From assembly GCA_964019425.1 (NCBI GenBank), contig OZ025851.1:1-64000 (forward strand): DNA of 64,000 nt, written 5' to 3'. Positions within the stretch are counted from its first letter, which is position 1, and each line of letters starts with the position of its first letter. The notes below the pieces were generated by a model, which was not told where the DNA came from, ran no database searches, and worked only from the letters and a program-made list of their open reading frames with translations. Below are positions 58,572 to 64,000 of this stretch, one piece after another. Origin of the DNA: Flectonema sp. DT1601 (taxonomy: Eukaryota > Euglenozoa > Diplonemea > Diplonemida > Diplonemidae). The translations under genes and the position numbers were made by a program.

Positions 58572-59848
58572 ATTATTAAACTCCTGTTTAATAATTATTT
58601 TTAAAATCAAAGTCTTCTGTTTCAATGTTTGTTAACACGCTGTGCTGAAAGAAACGTTAGTAGTGAATTCAAAAGGAAACTACAACACTTAAATCTGCGC
58701 AGTAGTCAGCAACAACTTGCTGATTGATAGAACCAAGCGGGCGGGTGTGGGAGACTCGGAAAAAAAACGAACAAAAAAAAAAAAAAAAAAAAAAAAATTC
58801 TTTCTTCTTTTGAAAAGTCCAATTAATAGCGTCCACGGAATTAACGAAAAACAGAAGTAAATAGAAATCTGATTCAACAACGCAAAAAAAAAAAAAGAAA
58901 AGAAAAGAAAAAAACCAACCGATTACGTGATTTTGTGATAAGGAATGGGAGTGGGAACAGCGTTGGTTTCTTTTTTTCGTACACTGCAGCATTGAAAAAG
59001 ATTGCTGCGGACAGCTACATGGTCTCCTTCGATTTCACACTACCCCAACACTTCAGCGAGTTGTTTGTTTTCGAACACCACCAACGGGCACTCAGTAGAA
59101 TCCATTGAAGGGGGTCCATTTGAAGAGGACAGGAACAGCAAGGGGGCAAACTAAATACTTTTTCCTAAGCTTTTCAAGGATATCATACTTAGAAGTATCC
59201 TTAGAGAGCAGAACAAGATTTCAGAATTCAATTTCGAATCACTTCCGCACACCCTCCCAATAAGGGGATCTTCTCACTTGCAATGGAGTTGGGAACTTGG
59301 GAACGAAGCGAAGCACAGATCGCCATCACAGTGACAGATATCTTTACGTTATGAAATTACTTTATAAGATGATTCCTGGACTAAGAAAGGATGGCACACA
59401 ATTATAATATTAAAAAAGACTAAAATATATCTCACCAGCTAGCTAAGTAACTTATTTAATTTTTTCGGAGTTCGGTTTTTCAGCCTTGTCGGCCACACGA
59501 ACAATTTGCATCAACAAAAACTCATCCGCCCACAGCCCGTCCTTCCTTATTTGCATCAACAAACAGCTTTCCTCTCACTGTGTAGCCAGGCCGAGAGTTA
59601 CATCTGCTAACCTACTCGCGAGCCAAGTAGTTGGTACCTTCCTTTCTGTCGTCATCTGTTCCGGCATCAACCAGAATTTTTAAATAATTATTGTCTTCTT
59701 TTATATCTTCAGAGGTGTAGTCGGCGAGCTGACGGAGGCGAGGGAGTGGTTGGTCAGTCACACTTGAAGGCTCCTGTTTTTATTGTCCTCGTTGCTGTTA
59801 TTGGTTGTTTTTTTTGTTATTATTTTAAGCAGTCTGAGCTGCTTCATA
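58572..59848. other. Intergenic, no gene recognised
   Basis: Long A-runs at about 58770-58800 and 58886-58912. TTTGCATCAACAAA occurs twice near 59507 and 59550 inside a local ~40-bp near-repeat. Short open frames here lack coding character. Confidence 0.5.
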
Positions 59849-61264
59849 TTAATTCTGTTGCCATACCTCAACGTCAGGTTTTTGTTCGACCGGTTCGGTT
59901 GGTTGCTCGTCGGCAGTCTCAACTTCCTTAGCTGTCACTTCATCAACTGGTTCAGAAGTCGGTTCTGCGGTTTCTTCCTCGACGACTTCTTCAGGAGCTC
60001 CGAGAATGGTTGGCGGGTGCTTGACTACAGTCTCGATGACCGCAACGTCATTCGTTTCCTCATCTATTTCACTGTTTGCCTTCAGAACCATATTAACTAC
60101 TTGTTGAGGATCGAATATAATTCGGTACTTCTGCGCGTCTTCAACCTTGAACCCACGTGACTTTACTAAAAACTTCTCAATTCTGTCGCAGTGACGTCCG
60201 TTCCAAGGCAGGCAGATTACCTTCTCACCAGTTCTCTTCTGTCCTGTGATCTTCTCCCAGGCATCATCACCTTCCTCAGCTGCAAGAAGACATTTGTCAA
60301 CAATGTTTAGTAAATGTGCTTCTCTAATTTCACAAAGTGGTTTGAAAGTTTCGATGATGTTCGTTGAGGCTGCGATGTTTGTGAACTCCTGGGCGCTGAG
60401 TGCCGGGTCTCCCAATGTCCAAAGAGTGTAGTTTTCAATCAGAGTTTGTAAGTAATCCATAACTACACACTGACCACCAACAGCATTAATAGTTGTGGCT
60501 GCGTGTTCTATTCCTCTCTGATAAGCCATCGTGTTGATCATATGAATCTCTTCTGCTGAGAATCCGCTGTACTTTGTTTCTATTCTGTTTGATGCCATTT
60601 CACGCTTTAGCATCTGCTCGTGAGACTCTTCGCGGTGTAAGTTCTCAGAGATGACGAATGACTTGTCTTTGATCGCTTCCTCCATGACGGAGTCGAAGAA
60701 TAATTTGTCAGCTAATCTGAGGCAGGGTATTAATTCAATTCGAAGGTTATATTTCTCTGATGTGTAAGTTGTTTGTGTTGAAATTAATTGTTCTGCCTGG
60801 TCAACAACAATGAATGAGTTCCAAGCCCAGCGGGTGGCGTCAGTAGCACGATGGTCGTACTCATCGCGAGTAGGGTTCGACCAAAGAGACTTTGGATCCA
60901 TTGGTGAGTCTTCTTCCCAAACAGGAATGTCTTCAGTCATATTACGAGTCTTATCGCGGTGTACTTGAGGAACAAACGTCCTTGATAATCGCTGAATACA
61001 ACCGGGTGGTGGCTGACATGTTGCTTTTGGCTTCCTTGGTAGTTTCGACAGCGCCTGTTCTCTTCTAAGCTTGGCAGCCTCCACTGGATTCCTTGTCCTC
61101 AAGTCTTGGATCAACTCATCAAGTTTTTCAGACGTTGGGATCGCCTCTTCTTCCTCAATTTCTACAACTTTCTTTCTGTTCAACAAACAGCAAACTCCGG
61201 CTAACGATGAAGTCGCGAAGATACTCCCCGCGACTACCACTTTAGAAGTCTCCGGCAGGACCAT
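59849..61264 (-). CDS. Membrane-anchored protein of unknown function
   Basis: 471 residues, not recognised. A single hydrophobic segment near the N-terminus (about 7-27, VVVAGSIFATSSLAGVCCLL) is followed by Arg-Lys-Lys. A long soluble, mixed helical part (about 110-400) includes LADKLFFDSVMEEAIKDK and LPWNGRHCDRIEKFL. The C-terminal tail of about 65 residues is Glu/Pro/Thr/Val-rich. It could be a signal-anchor or an organelle outer-membrane anchor with a cytosolic domain. TTTCACAG lies 9 nt before the start, one of the clearest acceptor-like sites in the window. Confidence 0.7.
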   Translation of the reverse strand: MVLPETSKVVVAGSIFATSSLAGVCCLLNRKKVVEIEEEEAIPTSEKLDELIQDLRTRNPVEAAKLRREQALSKLPRKPKATCQPPPGCIQRLSRTFVPQVHRDKTRNMTEDIPVWEEDSPMDPKSLWSNPTRDEYDHRATDATRWAWNSFIVVDQAEQLISTQTTYTSEKYNLRIELIPCLRLADKLFFDSVMEEAIKDKSFVISENLHREESHEQMLKREMASNRIETKYSGFSAEEIHMINTMAYQRGIEHAATTINAVGGQCVVMDYLQTLIENYTLWTLGDPALSAQEFTNIAASTNIIETFKPLCEIREAHLLNIVDKCLLAAEEGDDAWEKITGQKRTGEKVICLPWNGRHCDRIEKFLVKSRGFKVEDAQKYRIIFDPQQVVNMVLKANSEIDEETNDVAVIETVVKHPPTILGAPEEVVEEETAEPTSEPVDEVTAKEVETADEQPTEPVEQKPDVEVWQQN

Positions 61265-61446
61265 CTTGCTTGGCTGTGAAATAAAATAAAACCGAAAATG
61301 TTTTTACTGACGAAGACACAACACCAGACAGTCGGCTAACTGTAATAAGAAATCAGCAAAGAGTGAACAGAAAAAAACGAAACAGAGTACCGTAGACGGC
61401 ACGAAGTCGGTGTAGTTGTGTTAGGAAAAAGAAACCTTGCCATACA

Positions 61447-62103
61447 TCACAAAGTAACATTTGCTGGGGTCTGCTTGGCCATTTCCTCCAGAAGAACATC
61501 ACGTGCCTGTTGCTTTTGTAACAAAGTTCTCTTCAAAGCAGCCTGACGAGATGAAAGAGTGGATGAGTGATCCCAGTGCAGGTCTCCTTGTAAAGCCGAT
61601 TGGAGAAAAGCGCATCGCTGTTTGAGTCCCTCAGACTTGCGAACATTTTCAAGTCGTTTCTTGCGGATGGCGAGAGCTTCAAGGGTGGCTTTCTGCTCAG
61701 CTGCTTCATTCGATTGTTTTGAATTAGTCGTCGTCGCAACTGAGGTGGGTTCCGAAATCCTTGCTGCATGTTGCATATCGAGCTTTTCACTACTTAGCTC
61801 TGCTACTTGATTAACCAGCGCCTTGCGTTTTAGTAGAAGTTCCTTTTTCCTCTTCAGTTGAAAGTCTACATTTTCAGCAGCATCTGTCGCTAAATGATCA
61901 TCTGCCATGTTGACCTCGAGTTCTCTACAATTCAAATCATTAAATTCCATCTGAAGCCGTTCTATCTTTTCCTTCAACGCTTCAATCCGAATTTTCTTCC
62001 TTCGATCTTCACTTCTGAGATTCTCACACGCATCTAGGAATTCTCTTTTCTCCAACAAAACTTCATTTAAAACCCCTTTCAGTACAGCATCTCCACTTTC
62101 CAT
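61447..62103 (-). CDS. Coiled-coil protein of unknown function
   Basis: 218 residues. Two coiled-coil stretches (about 15-65 and 80-110) with regular Leu/Ile heptads, then a Ser/Thr linker and a third helix (about 135-160, ALAIRKKRLENVRKSEG) and a helical C-terminus. No membrane segment or known motif. The build recalls small cytoskeletal or kinetochore subunits, but nothing specific supports that. CTCAG lies 20 nt before the start. Confidence 0.65.
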   Translation of the reverse strand: MESGDAVLKGVLNEVLLEKREFLDACENLRSEDRRKKIRIEALKEKIERLQMEFNDLNCRELEVNMADDHLATDAAENVDFQLKRKKELLLKRKALVNQVAELSSEKLDMQHAARISEPTSVATTTNSKQSNEAAEQKATLEALAIRKKRLENVRKSEGLKQRCAFLQSALQGDLHWDHSSTLSSRQAALKRTLLQKQQARDVLLEEMAKQTPANVTL

Positions 62104-63308
62104 TTAAATTAATTGTTGCGGGGCTGAGTGTTTGTGTATTATCATTCAGTTCTGATCAACTCAACAGATTGATACAAAAAGAGTTCTATTTTAGTATCTG
62201 AGTGGGGGGATGAAACTAACTGGTAGTGGGTAACTGTAATTGGGTTCGTTTTAATAATAATACTCTGTTGAATTAATATACGTGTTGCTAAAGAAAGGTT
62301 TGCTCAAAACTAAATAGATATGAATATTCTCCGTTTGCCCCCCTAATACTCACTCAAAAGAAAGATTTTCTTTTGGAAACTTTTAAACTAAAAAGTCAAG
62401 TACTTGTGCGGTGCCCATCAAAATCGTGTCACATTCTCTGTAGGTGACCATCCCTACCCACAACACCAGTAATACTTCCCTTCTATCAGAAGTACGGTCA
62501 AATCTGTTTGAAACGGAAATTATATTCGTAGCAGTGTCACGGCCTTAGTGAGAATTATCCTTAATCATTACGTGTGTTGAAAGTCGCAGGTGTTTATAGC
62601 AGCGGTGTTGCTCTGTTCGGAAAGCACAACTTAAGACCCGTCAATTCGTTGAACAGGACATTAATTAGTTGAAGTTGAGTTCCCTGCATAGCAGATCCGT
62701 GTCCTCTGTAGTAACGCTATACTAAGTGTGACTGTGACTGATACACGTAATGGTTGGGTTCTTTAAGTACTCAGGACTGGTTGCTTGCTGATGTGAACTG
62801 CTGATCATTCGAATATTCGAAAAGATTTTTTTTTGATGTAGGCAACGGAGGAAAGTCCCCAAATAAATAAGAACAAGCATTCACAATCAAAAGACATCAC
62901 GTAGTTGTTTTTATTATATCTAACACAGCGAAAGCTGATTATTTAGTAATTAAGTGGGAGTACGACAATGGTCGGAGTCGACGCTGTTCTCGTTTGCCAT
63001 TTACCTCTTCGCTTCCCCAACTGTTTTATTATTATTATGATTCACCACCGACTGAAAATTTTACAATAACCTCGAATGTTGACATACCCTTTATATTTTG
63101 TCGGAAAGGTTTTGATCCCCTTAAAAACGTCCTTCCTCTCTTCGTAAACATTGATCGATTCGATATCCAGATCACGAAGGCAGTGGTATAACTGTTTGGA
63201 ATTACTAGTTGAGAAGTGGGGTGAAACTAATGATATTAAAAAACAGAATTAATATCAAAGTACTTGACTGAAAAAATATTTGTAGTTGTTAATCAACGAA
63301 AATTACGT
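62104..63308. other. Intergenic, no gene recognised
   Basis: AT-rich. It may hide a downstream exon of the methyltransferase gene on its right, but I found no clear one. Confidence 0.5.
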
Positions 63309-63395
63309 TTAGAAGAAAAAAAAAAAGTAAACATAAAAAAAGAAGTAGGGAAAAAAAAACAGTAGAAAAACCAAAACAAATTGAAAATTACAAAC

Positions 63396-63998
63396 CGCAA
63401 TATTTGGGAACTCATCCTCAGAAGACCATCCGTTGAATATTTTTGCTCCTTTTTTAGCAATTCTAACCATCTCTCTGTATGAACGACACATCAACGTCTC
63501 GTTGTAAACATGAAAGATTGCTCCGAATGAGAAGACGGAGTCAAATGTATTTGAAGGAATCCAATCTAAAAGAGAGCCGTCACCGTAGCAATATTTGTTT
63601 GCTTTAGTAGTGTTCTCCCAGGCGTATTGAAGGGTTTTAAAAGATAAATCTACACCAACACCTGAAGTGTTATATTCTTTTGTAAACCAATGCAGTTTGT
63701 GACCACAACCTGATCCCCAGTCAAAAACAACGTCATTCTTTTTCAAATCAATTAAATCAGCGATTCCCTTCATTATTTTATAGTGGTCACCTTTTGAGAC
63801 GCTCGACCACAGCCCGTGTTTCAGGCAATTGACTGCTCTGCGATCATACTTTTGAGCTACTGTGGTACGCTTTTTTCTTGGAAGGTGTTCAAGAGGGATT
63901 TCCATATGAACTGCTGGAGCCAGAGCTGGGCAATCAATATCCTTAACGACAGGGTCTTGTGATTGTCTTAGATTCGGGTCTTCTTCAATGAATCCTCC
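63396..63998 (-). CDS. Class I SAM-dependent methyltransferase, partial
   Basis: The frame runs in from the right window edge, and about 30 residues before MEIPLEHL are open too, so the true start lies outside. Motif I is VVFDWGSGCGHKLHW, motif post-I VGVDLSFK, then YCYGDGSLLDW and FDSVFSFGAIFHVY (motif III-IV region) and YREMVRIAKKGAKIF. After DEFPNIA a GTTTGT donor (63395 down) precedes a T-rich non-coding stretch, so the rest of the domain is probably on another exon. The UbiE/Methyltransf_11-like core gives no hint of the substrate. Confidence 0.7.
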
Positions 63999-64000
63999 TT

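Overview
The window is eukaryotic nuclear DNA, most likely from a protist. It has a polymerase III tRNA gene with a T-run terminator, at least one cis-spliced gene with a strong polypyrimidine acceptor, poly(A)-tailed LINEs, tRNA-derived SINE-like DNA, and a membrane kinase with tyrosine-kinase signatures. Such kinases are typical of holozoans, but the same-strand gene layout and acceptor-like AG just before every start codon also recall lineages that use spliced-leader trans-splicing. I cannot name the species.

Left half (1-34433): long arrays of the octamer GCGGGTTT, always G-rich on the plus strand, each broken by tyrosine-recombinase (YR) retrotransposons of the DIRS/Ngaro/VIPER/TATE kind. 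Four families (here A, B, C, D) give six insertions, all coding on the minus strand and all joined to the array at the same point of the unit, GCGGG|TTT. A (966-7182), B (11387-18226) and two D copies (18469-23381, 28067-32979) have a full split-direct-repeat layout, in sense order A1 - gag - YR - RT/RNase H - B1 - A2 - B2. One D copy (23457-27927) is only A1-ORFs-B1, and the C copy (33313-33747) is only A2-B2. A canonical G-quadruplex motif sits between A2 and B2 in A, C and D. In B the motif is split around a foreign RT/RNase H fragment. The B1/A2 junctions carry 7-bp inverted arms that covary between families. I think this array-plus-YR-element system is the most interesting content. A 3.2-kb non-array stretch (7997-11244) holds local duplications, a minisatellite and tRNA-derived sequences.

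Middle (34434-38480): three 5'-truncated LINE ends stacked head to tail with poly(A) ends pointing right, then a tRNA-Lys(CUU) gene, then a decayed gag-end fragment of a C-like element carrying a single octamer unit.

Right half (39352-63998): a dense single-strand (minus) gene cluster: a TIP30/HTATIP2-like NAD(P)-binding protein, a small HMG-like protein, an AlkB-like 2OG oxygenase candidate, a secreted CocE/NonD hydrolase, a receptor tyrosine-kinase-like protein, a decayed Penelope-like retroelement, a ubiquitin-like/LRR gene interrupted by a retroposon, a scramblase-like protein, a DPH4 (diphthamide J-protein) homologue, a membrane-anchored protein of unknown function, a coiled-coil protein and a partial methyltransferase. 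Nearly every one has an acceptor-like (C/T)AG 9-36 nt before its start.
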